From: Nitrososphaeraceae archaeon
GTDB taxonomy: Archaea; Thermoproteota; Nitrososphaeria; Nitrososphaerales; Nitrosopumilaceae
DNA length: 64,000 nucleotides
Assembly: GCA_025930495.1 (NCBI GenBank)
Contig: JAICOU010000002.1
Span: 1-64,000 of the forward strand
Reading direction: 5' to 3'
The notes beneath the pieces were generated by a model. The model did no database searches, was not told the origin of the DNA, and saw nothing but the letters and a program-made list of their open reading frames with translations. Position numbers and translations under genes: made by a program. Of the stretch, positions 20,561 through 30,238 are shown piece by piece. Each line of letters begins with the position of its first letter. Within the stretch, counting starts at the first letter, position 1.

Positions 20561-20723
20561 TTTACAATACTTTTTCATTTTTATTGCATCCTCTCTAAAT
20601 TTTTTTAGGTGGAATCTACACATACAATTTTCTTCATGTACCAAGTACTTGTTATTCTTAGAAAATGATGACATTTTTTTAATTAACTGAGATACAACGT
20701 TGCTTAAGAAATCAGGAATAAAC

Positions 20724-20751
20724 TAATCGTACATTTTACTATGTTTTAAAA
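20724..20751. repeat. 28-nt repeat copy A
   Basis: TAATCGTACATTTTACTATGTTTTAAAA; one mismatch to 35025-35052. Confidence 0.85.
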
Positions 20752-20760
20752 CATGAATAA

Positions 20761-21228
20761 TCAATTGTAAGGGCTGTATTGTTTGTACACTTTGATTACT
20801 GATTCATGATACATTTTTCTAATATCTTCATTTGTGGATGTGGCAAGCTGATTTACAAGATCAGTAGAAGTAATAATTCCTATCACTTTATCATCTTCTA
20901 TAACTGGCAACTTTCGAATACCTCGAGTATACATTAGATCAGCGACCATCCATACTGATTCATCTGGACCGATTGCAATTAGTGGAGTGGACATGATCTG
21001 TTTTACTGGAGTTGTGATCTGATAAGCATGAGCTACAATTTTTACTGCAAAATCCCTATCAGTGATTATTCCCATTGGAGTATTGGTTTCCATCACTATA
21101 ATTGCACCAACCTTTGCATCTTCCATCATTTTTGCTGCTTCATTTACAGTAAGTGATGAATCTACTGCAATTACGGATTTTGTCATAATATCTCTAGACG
21201 TGATTTTAGATGCATCTTTCATTTTCAA
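20761..21228 (-). CDS. CBS-pair protein
   Basis: DIMTKSVIAVDSSLTVNEAAKMMEDAKVGAIIVMETNTPMGIITDRDF...GIITSTDLVNQL. Confidence 0.93.
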   Translation of the reverse strand: MKMKDASKITSRDIMTKSVIAVDSSLTVNEAAKMMEDAKVGAIIVMETNTPMGIITDRDFAVKIVAHAYQITTPVKQIMSTPLIAIGPDESVWMVADLMYTRGIRKLPVIEDDKVIGIITSTDLVNQLATSTNEDIRKMYHESVIKVYKQYSPYN

Positions 21229-21335
21229 ATAAAGATTAAATTTTTAGTATATAGTGACTTTGTATAATATCATGGTTGAAAATCAAATCCGAGAATGCAT
21301 AAATATCTTAAATTCGATCCTTTTCTGAATTAAAC

Positions 21336-21758
21336 ATGCAAAACATAAAGAAAATCCTTGTTCCCATGGATGGTTCTAAGAATTCTATGAGGGGATTGGA
21401 TGAAGCAATTTATCTTGCAAGACAATGCCATGCAATAATTACTGGTTTGTATGTAATTCCATTATCCAAACCCGTCGCAGATTCACAAATTTCCCATCTT
21501 GAAAAATATCTACTTAATAATGCCTCCAAATTCATGTCAAAAGCAAAAACACGTGCTGCACAAAACGGCATTCTTTTTGATAGTGTCATAATTCATGGTG
21601 ATGAAGGACCAAAAATCATAAGCTATGCAAATGACAAATCATTCGATATTATTGTAATAGGCTCAAGAGGAATGGGTTCTATGAAAGAAATTTTTCTTGG
21701 AAGTACTTCAAATTATGTTTTACATAAATCCAAAATTCCTGTTTTAATAGTAAAATAA
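21336..21758 (+). CDS. Universal stress protein (UspA family)
   Basis: KKILVPMDGSKNS...IIVIGSRGMGSMKEIFLGSTSNYVLHKSKIPVLIV. Confidence 0.95.
   Translation: MQNIKKILVPMDGSKNSMRGLDEAIYLARQCHAIITGLYVIPLSKPVADSQISHLEKYLLNNASKFMSKAKTRAAQNGILFDSVIIHGDEGPKIISYANDKSFDIIVIGSRGMGSMKEIFLGSTSNYVLHKSKIPVLIVK
21340..21461 (+). repeat. 122-bp perfect inverted repeat, left arm (5' part of uspA)
   Basis: Identical to reverse complement of 23654-23775 by block-wise comparison. Confidence 0.9.
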
Positions 21759-21836
21759 CTAATTTTTTAATATCAGATAATTTCGTGATATGAAAATCAG
21801 GATCTTGTTTATTAGAAGAAAATTCTAGATAATGAT

Positions 21837-22277
21837 ATGGCACATACGTTTGTAAAAGATGTAATGATTAGTGATTTGATCACATTAGATGTGTCTACTT
21901 CGATTAAAGATGCGGCTAAACTGATGGATGGAAACAATATTGGTTGTATCATTGTAACTAAAAATCAATTACCAATAGGCATCTTGACAGAGAGAGATTT
22001 TGTTAAACGAATAGCTGCTAAAGAAAGGCCATTAACTACATCATTAGAAGAAGTAATGTCTTCGCCATTAATTGAAGTAAATCCAAACGAAACAGTTTGG
22101 GAAGCTGCACAAATTATGAAAACAAATAGCATCCACAAACTACCTGTCAAAAAAGATAATCAAATTATTGGAATAGTGACAGCAACTGATTTAGTAAAAA
22201 TTTGCAGTATGGGTTCTGATTCTGAAATGAGAAAAATTTGTGATCAGATAATTACCAGAATGCAAAAAAAACAATGA
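21837..22277 (+). CDS. CBS-pair protein
   Basis: VKDVMISDLITLDVSTSIKDAAKLMDGNNIGCIIVTKNQLPIGILTERDF. Confidence 0.93.
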   Translation: MAHTFVKDVMISDLITLDVSTSIKDAAKLMDGNNIGCIIVTKNQLPIGILTERDFVKRIAAKERPLTTSLEEVMSSPLIEVNPNETVWEAAQIMKTNSIHKLPVKKDNQIIGIVTATDLVKICSMGSDSEMRKICDQIITRMQKKQ

Positions 22278-22858
22278 ATTCCAAACAATATCACATCAAA
22301 TCAAAATTATGTCTTATCATGATATTTCTTACATTAATCCCAACTAGCACCGCTTTTGGTAGCCATATTTTTGATGATAGAGATGCATTTGCCCAGTATC
22401 TGGATATTGCACAACTCTCATCTGAGAAATACCTGCTAAAAATCGATGACAAAACATATGATGTCTATTATGGGTATCATGGAAGCTTTGAAGCGGATGT
22501 CAAAAAAATAGACGAATTGCCAAAACTAGCATATATGAATATCAATCAGGATAGAAAATCCATTGAAATCACTATGGAAAGCGTTCCATCAAATAGTGTC
22601 TTATGGTTACGATTACCCATTGAGGTGATTTATGCCGAAAATGAGCAATACAGACTGGTAATTGACGGTATAGATACAAAATATGATCTCACTAAATTTC
22701 CTGATCAATATGCAGTGGGAATGATAATTCCTAAAGACACAAAATACATTGAAATTATTGGGACTTCTGTTGTTCCTGAATTTGGATCATTTTCAATTGC
22801 AATTTTGGGAATTTCTTTTATTGGCATAATTCATTTTGTTAGAAAGATACATTTTTGA
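22274..22858 (+). CDS. Secreted surface protein with PEFG-CTERM sorting signal
   Basis: Signal peptide and C-terminal VVPEFGSFSIAILGISFIGIIHFVRKIHF. Confidence 0.82.
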   Translation: MNSKQYHIKSKLCLIMIFLTLIPTSTAFGSHIFDDRDAFAQYLDIAQLSSEKYLLKIDDKTYDVYYGYHGSFEADVKKIDELPKLAYMNINQDRKSIEITMESVPSNSVLWLRLPIEVIYAENEQYRLVIDGIDTKYDLTKFPDQYAVGMIIPKDTKYIEIIGTSVVPEFGSFSIAILGISFIGIIHFVRKIHF

Positions 22859-22880
22859 TCTAGACAAAGTATTCTGAAGC

Positions 22881-23357
22881 TTATCTAACTAATAACACAG
22901 GACATTTAGCTTGTTCGGAAACCCTTCTGCTTACACTGCCCAAGGTCTTTAGTTTCCCAATTCCATGCAATCCATGACTGCCAATTATTATTAATGAAAT
23001 TCTTTTCTTTTTTGCAAAGCTCAAAATTTCATTTGCCACATTACCTTGTGTGATAGTATATGATGTGGAAACTCCTTTTTGTTCACATCTTTTAACAGCC
23101 AATTTTAACATTTTTTCAGTATTTCCTCTAACTGATTCAGTCCATTTTTTTATAGCCTCTGTTTCGGATCTTGTTCTAGTTAGTCCTAGAATTCCAGGTG
23201 GCGCAATATAGTCTACATAAACAACCGAAAATAAAAAAATCTCAGAGTCAAGATTGTGCGAAAGTTCCATAGCTCTAGTTAATGCCTTTACTGAATATTT
23301 AGAGCCATCATATGGAACAAGAATTCTAGTTAGCATTTTTGAAAACATTCTAATCAC
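22881..23357 (-). CDS. Universal stress protein (UspA family)
   Basis: RILVPYDGSKYSVKAL...LIIIGSHGLHGIGKLKTLGSVSRRVSEQAKCPVLLVR. Confidence 0.94.
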   Translation of the reverse strand: MIRMFSKMLTRILVPYDGSKYSVKALTRAMELSHNLDSEIFLFSVVYVDYIAPPGILGLTRTRSETEAIKKWTESVRGNTEKMLKLAVKRCEQKGVSTSYTITQGNVANEILSFAKKKRISLIIIGSHGLHGIGKLKTLGSVSRRVSEQAKCPVLLVR

Positions 23358-23785
23358 TACTTTATGACTAACACTGGAATTTTGGATTTATGCACTATAG
23401 CGTTTGCAACACTGCCCAAGAAAACTTCTTTCAGTCCACTTTGGCCTCGGGATCCGATAACAATGATATCAAATTTTTTGTTTCTTGCCATTTCATCAAT
23501 TTCCACAGTTGGGCTTCCAAAAATTATTTTATATTTAAACACAATTCCTTTTTGAGCACAAATAGTCTTTGCAGATTCCATAAATTTTTTAGCTGATTTA
23601 GTAAGATGAATTTGATACGGCATCATAGCATCAGTAAAATTTCTTGGATATATTGGAATTACATACAAACCAGTAATTATTGCATGGCATTGTCTTGCAA
23701 GATAAATTGCTTCATCCAATCCCCTCATAGAATTCTTAGAACCATCCATGGGAACAAGGATTTTCTTTATGTTTTTTCTAATCAT
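23357..23785 (-). CDS. Universal stress protein (UspA family)
   Basis: KKILVPMDGSKNSMRGLDEAIYLARQ...IVIGSRGQSGLKEVFLGSVANAIVHKSKIPVLVIK. Confidence 0.95.
   Translation of the reverse strand: MIRKNIKKILVPMDGSKNSMRGLDEAIYLARQCHAIITGLYVIPIYPRNFTDAMMPYQIHLTKSAKKFMESAKTICAQKGIVFKYKIIFGSPTVEIDEMARNKKFDIIVIGSRGQSGLKEVFLGSVANAIVHKSKIPVLVIK
23654..23775 (-). repeat. 122-bp perfect inverted repeat, right arm
   Basis: Reverse complement identical to 21340-21461. Confidence 0.9.
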
Positions 23786-23844
23786 GTATGATCAATTCAC
23801 TCTTTTGGGATTTAACACCAAAGTAAGATTATCAATCATAATAA

Positions 23845-24738
23845 TTAAGATTCTGCAATAGCATTTACAATATCGGTCTTGGTGATAATTCCTACAAGTT
23901 TTGACTTTTTAACAACTGGCAGACCACTAATCCCATTTCTTATCATCAGTAATACTGCCACTCCAGCATCCTTATCAAATTCAATTGTAATTGGATTTGG
24001 AGACATTATATCCACAGCTTTGAAATGAAGGAGATGATTCATTTGATTTACTTGAAATTCATCAAGATTGCTTTTCATTTTATAATTTTCAACTTCTTTT
24101 GGATCAGCTGATTGAGATAACCAATAAGGTAATTTTGCTGGAACAAAATCTCTGTATGTAATAATTCCCACAGGTATCCTATTACGCTGAATAACAATTC
24201 TTGCAATTCTATTATGAATTAACAAGCTTTCTACATACAATAATGAATCTCCAGGCATAGCCGTAACTACATTTCTAGTCATGATCTTTGAAATCTTTAG
24301 AGGAGATGTTGCATGTGTCAAAAAAATAGATGCAAGATCAGTTTTTGTAACTAGCCCCTCCAAAATACCGTTGTTGCCTAAAACAATTATGGAGCTGATG
24401 TGATTTTTTTTCATTAATTTAGCACAATCATAAATTGAATCTGTTTTCTTTACTGTGATTAATTTTTTAGACATAAAACCAGAAATTTTGACAGATTTTA
24501 TTGGTTTATCTCCAAGTGTGTAGATCGTTTTTGCGATGTCTTTTTCTGTAATTATTCCAACCGGATGTTTTTTTGAATCTGTAACTACAAGTCTTTTTAA
24601 ATTATGTCTGAGCAAAACTTCCCTAGCATCCAATAGGCTGGCATTTGGGCTAATGGTGATAGCTCTTTTAATTATTTTATTAAGATCTGCATTTTTTAAC
24701 AACATCAATCGTAAATTGATTTTACGGGTTAAATACAT
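23845..24738 (-). CDS. Multi-CBS-domain protein
   Basis: Repeated GIITxxD motifs (HPVGIITEKDIA, LEGLVTKTDLA, PVGIITYRDF, LVGIITKTDIV). Confidence 0.92.
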   Translation of the reverse strand: MYLTRKINLRLMLLKNADLNKIIKRAITISPNASLLDAREVLLRHNLKRLVVTDSKKHPVGIITEKDIAKTIYTLGDKPIKSVKISGFMSKKLITVKKTDSIYDCAKLMKKNHISSIIVLGNNGILEGLVTKTDLASIFLTHATSPLKISKIMTRNVVTAMPGDSLLYVESLLIHNRIARIVIQRNRIPVGIITYRDFVPAKLPYWLSQSADPKEVENYKMKSNLDEFQVNQMNHLLHFKAVDIMSPNPITIEFDKDAGVAVLLMIRNGISGLPVVKKSKLVGIITKTDIVNAIAES

Positions 24739-24826
24739 CTACTCAAATATCAGTTATGAATATCAATCATGAAAATCTAGCTTTTCTTTTAATTTAAAAT
24801 GGGGGAATTCTGCAATAGGTATAACA

Positions 24827-25993
24827 ATGATTACAGACACAATTCACGCCCATATGAGAGATATTCAATCTACTAAAATAAAATCTCTGATTTCAAAAGC
24901 AACCACCATAGAACCCACAGATACACTTGCACATGTAATCGGTAAAATTACTAAGAATAATTCTTATGACGTTTTTTATCTTAAAGGTAAAAGTGTGCTT
25001 TCTACAAATACTAGGGCACTACTAAATGCCAAAAATATCAACAACATGAAAGTAGAGTCATTTCTTTATCCAATTCCACATGTGACACAAAATGATTCTG
25101 TCCAGAAAGTAGCAAACATAATCACTCATTATAGAATAAGAGAAGTACCTGTAGTAGACAAGAACAGAATAATTGGTGTGGTAACAGCCAAACAAATCAT
25201 CAAACTACTATCATCAAAGGATAACAAATGGATTAAAGCTAATCTGATTTACACTCAAAATCCAATCACAGTACCTTCTGATGAATCTATTAGCAATGCA
25301 AGACGAATTATGACTACTAAACGAATTGATCATCTCCCGGTATTGAATCAAGGTAAAATTAAACAGGTTCTCACGTCATATCATATACTGCAATCAATTA
25401 TGCCATCAGAAAAACAAGGACGAAAATCCATGGTTACAAGAACTGAACATTCATTAGAACTTAAAATTGGCAACACAGGAAGTACTAGAATTCCTCAATG
25501 CTTGGCTAATGATGATTTAAACAAAGTTATCAATTCAATGCTCAAAGCAGACACTACGTGTTGTTTAGTTAATCTACATGATACTCTTCAAGGTATTATC
25601 ACTTTTAGAGACATACTGAGTTTACTTGCATCCAAATTAGAAACTCCAATCCCGTTATACATTGTTGGCATGCCAGATGATCAACAAAATGTAAATTTGA
25701 TTAGTTCAAAATTTGGAAAAACTCTTAAAAGATTACAACAAGTGTATTCAGAAATACATGAAGCTAGAGTTTCAATAAAACAGCAAAGAACTGGGAATAA
25801 AAAAGAAGGAAAATACGAAGTATCCATTATGATTATTACTCCTCACCACACTCCACTAATTTACAATTCAGTTGGATTTGATCTAAGTGAAGTTTTAGAA
25901 GATCTAAGTGACAAATTGTTAAGAGTTTTATCCAAACGGGCAAAAAATAGAACTAAAGATAGTATCAGGAAAATCGGATTACCCATATTCTAA
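24827..25993 (+). CDS. CBS-domain protein with C-terminal HPF/RaiA (S30AE)-like domain
   Basis: CBS motifs (IIGVVTAKQII, LQGIITFRDIL) then SSKFGKTLKRLQQVYSEIHEARVSIKQQ...YEVSIMIITPHHTPLIYNSVGFDLSEVLEDLSDKLLRVLSKRAKNR. Confidence 0.85.
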   Translation: MITDTIHAHMRDIQSTKIKSLISKATTIEPTDTLAHVIGKITKNNSYDVFYLKGKSVLSTNTRALLNAKNINNMKVESFLYPIPHVTQNDSVQKVANIITHYRIREVPVVDKNRIIGVVTAKQIIKLLSSKDNKWIKANLIYTQNPITVPSDESISNARRIMTTKRIDHLPVLNQGKIKQVLTSYHILQSIMPSEKQGRKSMVTRTEHSLELKIGNTGSTRIPQCLANDDLNKVINSMLKADTTCCLVNLHDTLQGIITFRDILSLLASKLETPIPLYIVGMPDDQQNVNLISSKFGKTLKRLQQVYSEIHEARVSIKQQRTGNKKEGKYEVSIMIITPHHTPLIYNSVGFDLSEVLEDLSDKLLRVLSKRAKNRTKDSIRKIGLPIF

Positions 25994-26140
25994 TTAATAA
26001 AATTGATTCCAAAAATGTCATGAATGATTCATGGAAGAATTAACTAAATATTTTCGCAAAAAATAATTATAAAAGATGACGATTTTATTTTCTCATTACT
26101 CTAAATTTTGTTTTAACTGATAGTATAAATTCCTGGACAC

Positions 26141-26572
26141 TCATTTTACTATTAAAACAGGAATCTTTGCTTTATGCATTACATAATTTGACGTACTTCC
26201 CAGAAATGCTTCTTTAGCACCACCCATGCCTCTGGCACCTAGAACAATCATGTCATACTTTCCTGTCTGTGCAAACTTGACAATTTCAGAACCTGTGTGA
26301 CCGCCTCCAGTTTTGTACTTGAATGATGCTCCTGCTTTTTGAGCCCGTCTCATTGCTGGTCCAATTGCTTTGATAGCTTTTGTTTGTGCGTCATCTTTCA
26401 TTTTTTGCGTATATTTTATTCCAGCAGCTAGGGGTAAATGAAATACATAGAATCCAGTAATTTCTGCACCACCACCTTTTGCAATTTCAATTGCTCGATC
26501 TAATCCTCTAATAGAATTATTAGAGCCATCCAGTGGAACAAGGATCTTGTTAAATTTTACCATGTTTTTCAA
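26141..26572 (-). CDS. Universal stress protein (UspA family)
   Basis: NKILVPLDGSNNSIRGLDRAIEIA...IVLGARGMGGAKEAFLGSTSNYVMHKAKIPVLIVK. Confidence 0.95.
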   Translation of the reverse strand: MKNMVKFNKILVPLDGSNNSIRGLDRAIEIAKGGGAEITGFYVFHLPLAAGIKYTQKMKDDAQTKAIKAIGPAMRRAQKAGASFKYKTGGGHTGSEIVKFAQTGKYDMIVLGARGMGGAKEAFLGSTSNYVMHKAKIPVLIVK

Positions 26573-26730
26573 TTTATTTCTTCAAATATAAAAAATAGCA
26601 TGATTTTCACAGATGATATTGATGAAAATACTCTTGCATAAATAATCAATAAAATAGATATTACAAGACATTTAGAATTTATGCAGATTTGAAGAATATA
26701 TTAAAACAAGTAATACTCTAAATTGTAAAC

Positions 26731-27414
26731 ATGAAACTACATTTTGAGGATTTTATTTATGGGTCTATTGATGGTTCAGTTACAACTTTTGCAATTGTGG
26801 CAGGAGTTATTGGTGCTTCATTATCACCTGGAATCATTTTGATTTTAGGTTTTGGTAATTTGTTTGCAGATGGATTTGCAATGGCTGCAGGAAGTTATCA
26901 TGCATCAAAGGCTAGAAATCAATTCATCGAGATGAAAAGAAAACAAGAAGAATGGGAAATTGACAATATGACAGAACAGGAAAAAGATGAAATCAGAGAG
27001 ATTTACAAAAAGAAAGGATTCAAAGACGAATTATTAGAAGAGATAGTTAAAACAATCACATCAAGACGAAAAGTTTGGGTAGATACAATGATGAAAGAAG
27101 AATTAGGATTAATTGAGGATGGAAAAAAACCATTGGATAGTTCAGTAAGTACTTTTATTGGATTTAATTTGATTGGAGTAATTCCGTTAATTCCATTTAT
27201 GATTTTAATTTTTATGGGAATTAATACAACTTCAGAATCTTTCGTTTATTCAGTAATCTCTGTAATTGTTGCATTTTTTCTTGTAGGTATGATTAAAGGT
27301 AAAATTGTTAAAAAATCAAAAATAAAATCAGGATTCTACACATTAATCATTGGTGGGATTGCAGCTTTGGTTGCATATTTTGTAGGATATGGGTTGCACT
27401 TTTTAGTTCAGTAA
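26731..27414 (+). CDS. VIT1/CCC1-family (iron/manganese) transporter
   Basis: YGSIDGSVTTFAIVAGVIGASLSPGIILILGFGNLFADGFAMAAGSY. Confidence 0.9.
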   Translation: MKLHFEDFIYGSIDGSVTTFAIVAGVIGASLSPGIILILGFGNLFADGFAMAAGSYHASKARNQFIEMKRKQEEWEIDNMTEQEKDEIREIYKKKGFKDELLEEIVKTITSRRKVWVDTMMKEELGLIEDGKKPLDSSVSTFIGFNLIGVIPLIPFMILIFMGINTTSESFVYSVISVIVAFFLVGMIKGKIVKKSKIKSGFYTLIIGGIAALVAYFVGYGLHFLVQ

Positions 27415-27426
27415 TTTGGCGTGCGT

Positions 27427-28329
27427 TTAAAGTGATTTTATATAATCTCGTATAGTTTGGGCGGATATTTTTAATAAGTTACTCTCAGATTCGTTTAATT
27501 TGATTTCTATGATTTCTTTAACTCCAGTTTTGTTTATTTTTATAGGAATTCCCATGGAAACATCTTTTTCACCGTATTCGCCGTTTAATACAATTGATGC
27601 AGGTATGATTAGCTCATCATTTTTGATTATTGAACTAATCACATCAAAAGTATTCTTGGCAATACCAAACTGTGATCTGCCACCTAAAATTCTTAGAGAT
27701 TTCCAATAATCTCTAATTTCTGTTGAAATTGTTTGTTTTTCTGCCTCATTAATTATCTCAAGTGCGTTTTTTTCACTAACTTTTACTCGGGAAAAGATAG
27801 GCACCATGGAATCACCATGTTCACCCATTACTAGGGCATCGGTAATTTGTGATTGTTTAGTTCTAAATTTTTCTGAAAGCAAGTATCTAAATCTACTAGA
27901 GTCCAAACTAGATGCAATTCCTATTACTTTATTTCTTGATAATTGAGTTTCTTTCTGAAAAATAAACGTAAGAACATCTAATGGATTAGAAACTATTAGC
28001 ACGATTGCAAAAGGACAGTATTTTTTTATTTGATTTGCAATTTCTTTAATCATTTTAACTTGAGCATCCATCAATTCAATTCGACTTTTTAGATATACTC
28101 CTATACTAGCTGTAATTACAACAATATCTGAACCAGTTATTTTAGAAAAATCATCAGTGCCATGAATTGAAACATTTGAGTTTTTAGGAATGGCGTTGGA
28201 TATATCTAAAGCCTTGCCAATTGCTTTGTCTTTTGTATGATTTACTAATAGAACATCATCTAATGAATTAGAGATGCAAAGAAAAGCAATCGCGGAACCA
28301 ACCTTGCCACTACCTATTATGGAGATCAC
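27427..28329 (-). CDS. Malate/lactate dehydrogenase family
   Basis: ISIIGSGKVGSAIAF, VSNPLDVLTFI, VMGEHGDSMVPIFS. Confidence 0.92.
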   Translation of the reverse strand: MISIIGSGKVGSAIAFLCISNSLDDVLLVNHTKDKAIGKALDISNAIPKNSNVSIHGTDDFSKITGSDIVVITASIGVYLKSRIELMDAQVKMIKEIANQIKKYCPFAIVLIVSNPLDVLTFIFQKETQLSRNKVIGIASSLDSSRFRYLLSEKFRTKQSQITDALVMGEHGDSMVPIFSRVKVSEKNALEIINEAEKQTISTEIRDYWKSLRILGGRSQFGIAKNTFDVISSIIKNDELIIPASIVLNGEYGEKDVSMGIPIKINKTGVKEIIEIKLNESESNLLKISAQTIRDYIKSL

Positions 28330-28345
28330 TTTGGTCTCATCTCTT

Positions 28346-28816
28346 TTATTTAATAATTAATACTGGACAACTAGATTTTTGGAGGACTCCATTTGCAACG
28401 CTTCCAAGAATCAATTTATCTATTCCAGTTCGTCCATACGACCCCATTACGATGAGATCAAATTTACGAGATTTTGCATATGTTGTTATGTCTTTAACAA
28501 TAGAAATCGATCTTAAAATTTGTGATTTCATTGAAATGTTTGATTTGTTTGCAAGATTCTCTAGTTTTTCTATGTGAGGAATTATGGCTTTTTTCTGTTT
28601 TTTTAATAATTCAGCATCTGCTCTAGAATCATAGAATTTGTGATGCCATGTATCTACTTGAATGCATGTCAAAATTGTAATTTTAGAATCATATTTTTTT
28701 GCCATATCCAATGCAATTTTGAAGGCGTGAAGTGATTTATTAGATAGATCAAATGGAACTAGAATATTTTTGAACAACATTGTTTGCAATAATGCAAGTA
28801 TGTTATTAAAACTCAT
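28346..28816 (-). CDS. Universal stress protein (UspA family)
   Basis: LFKNILVPFDLSNKSLHAF...IVMGSYGRTGIDKLILGSVANGVLQKSSCPVLIIK; true start may be internal (MLFKN). Confidence 0.93.
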   Translation of the reverse strand: MSFNNILALLQTMLFKNILVPFDLSNKSLHAFKIALDMAKKYDSKITILTCIQVDTWHHKFYDSRADAELLKKQKKAIIPHIEKLENLANKSNISMKSQILRSISIVKDITTYAKSRKFDLIVMGSYGRTGIDKLILGSVANGVLQKSSCPVLIIK

Positions 28817-28910
28817 AGGACATTTTTAGAATTGAATATATGCCTAAAATGAGTGCAGTGCATTGCAATGTGGACTTACTTGTTATATCAAAAGGTGATG
28901 TTGGCATTCT

Positions 28911-29240
28911 ATGCAAGCATTAATTTCAGGAAGAAAGATAGAAGATGACTCAAGAAAAGACGCCATTCTTGAAGTTGTATCGGATAAATACTGTCGGGCT
29001 ATTTTAGAAAATACGATGGAAAAACCAAAATCTGCAATAGAGATAAGCGCTGAAACCAAAATTCCAATAAGTACTGTTTACAGAAGACTGCAAACTTTAC
29101 ATGATAACAAACTATTAGGTATTTCAGGTTCCATTAGTGCTGATGGTAAGAAATACTTTCTGTACAAGAGTAGAGTCAAAGCCATAGCTACATCATTTAA
29201 TGGCGGCAATATCGAAATTGAAGTTGTTCCTAATACTTAG
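28911..29240 (+). CDS. ArsR/TrmB-like winged-helix regulator
   Basis: SAIEISAETKIPISTVYRRLQTLHDNKLLGISG wHTH. Confidence 0.8.
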   Translation: MQALISGRKIEDDSRKDAILEVVSDKYCRAILENTMEKPKSAIEISAETKIPISTVYRRLQTLHDNKLLGISGSISADGKKYFLYKSRVKAIATSFNGGNIEIEVVPNT

Positions 29241-29268
29241 TATAGGTTCTTTTCATTTTGGTGAAATC

Positions 29269-30174
29269 ATGTCTGATAATCAAAGTTCTATTTTAAATCA
29301 AAAAATAATAGAGATACAGAATATGGAAAAAAAGTATTCATTCCCTGTTATTACCATTAAACCAGAATCATCAATTTTTGATGCATTGTTACAAATGCAA
29401 ACAAATTTTGTTAAACACATAGTAATTGCTACTAGAAACAAACCTGTTGGAATTGTTACTGAAAGAGACATCAATAGATTTCTTGGAGACGATAAAACTG
29501 CACATGCAATAGATGAGATCCCAATTAAACATGTCATGCAAAAAAATGTAATCACAATACATGATGACATGGAAGATTGTTTTGATCAATGTGCTGCAAG
29601 AATGGAAACTTTCAAAATTGGTGCAATTGTAATTGTCAATGACATTGGAGAATTGACAGGCATTATTTCAAGAACAGATTTGGCAAAATCTTATTCGGAG
29701 GTATTTGGTGGAAACTACTTGGTGAAAAATTTTATGAATAAGAAAGTAGTAACTTGTAGAAGAACAGATTCTCTTAAATTTGCATTAAATTTAATGAATA
29801 AAAATCAAGTTTCAAGGTTGATTGTAACTGATGAAGATGGCTATCCTGTTGGTCTTATTAGCACAAACACATTGTTGACACATAGTGATTATTTTACTAA
29901 AGGCAAAACACGATCTAGAGATTATTTACTTCCAACAAATGGAGAAAAACTTACTGTGAGTGATCTACTAACTGATGAACTTTTAACAATAAATGAAGAA
30001 GATGATCTGGCAGTAGCAGCAAGTAAAATGATAAAAAATAATATCGGCGGGATTCCAGTAGTTGATTCAAATCAAAATTTGATTGGAATTGTAAGTAAAA
30101 CAGATGTCGTAAGGGCTTTTTCTATTGTAGGGGCTCATAAAGAATTAAAGTCAAAGTACAAAGAATTGTATTGA
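29269..30174 (+). CDS. Multi-CBS-domain protein
   Basis: PVGIVTERDINRF, LTGIISRTDLAKS, PVGLISTNTLL, LIGIVSKTDVVRAF; likely start MSDNQSS at 29269. Confidence 0.93.
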   Translation: MSDNQSSILNQKIIEIQNMEKKYSFPVITIKPESSIFDALLQMQTNFVKHIVIATRNKPVGIVTERDINRFLGDDKTAHAIDEIPIKHVMQKNVITIHDDMEDCFDQCAARMETFKIGAIVIVNDIGELTGIISRTDLAKSYSEVFGGNYLVKNFMNKKVVTCRRTDSLKFALNLMNKNQVSRLIVTDEDGYPVGLISTNTLLTHSDYFTKGKTRSRDYLLPTNGEKLTVSDLLTDELLTINEEDDLAVAASKMIKNNIGGIPVVDSNQNLIGIVSKTDVVRAFSIVGAHKELKSKYKELY

Positions 30175-30238
30175 AAACTAATTTTATACTTAAAGATTGA
30201 AGTAATTATCTTGTTTTACAAATTATTGGAGGGTTAAG

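Noticed and set aside
26019-26033. Palindrome CATGAATGATTCATG between convergent genes
   Set aside because: Not in a promoter position and no second copy noticed; short AT-rich palindromes are expected by chance.
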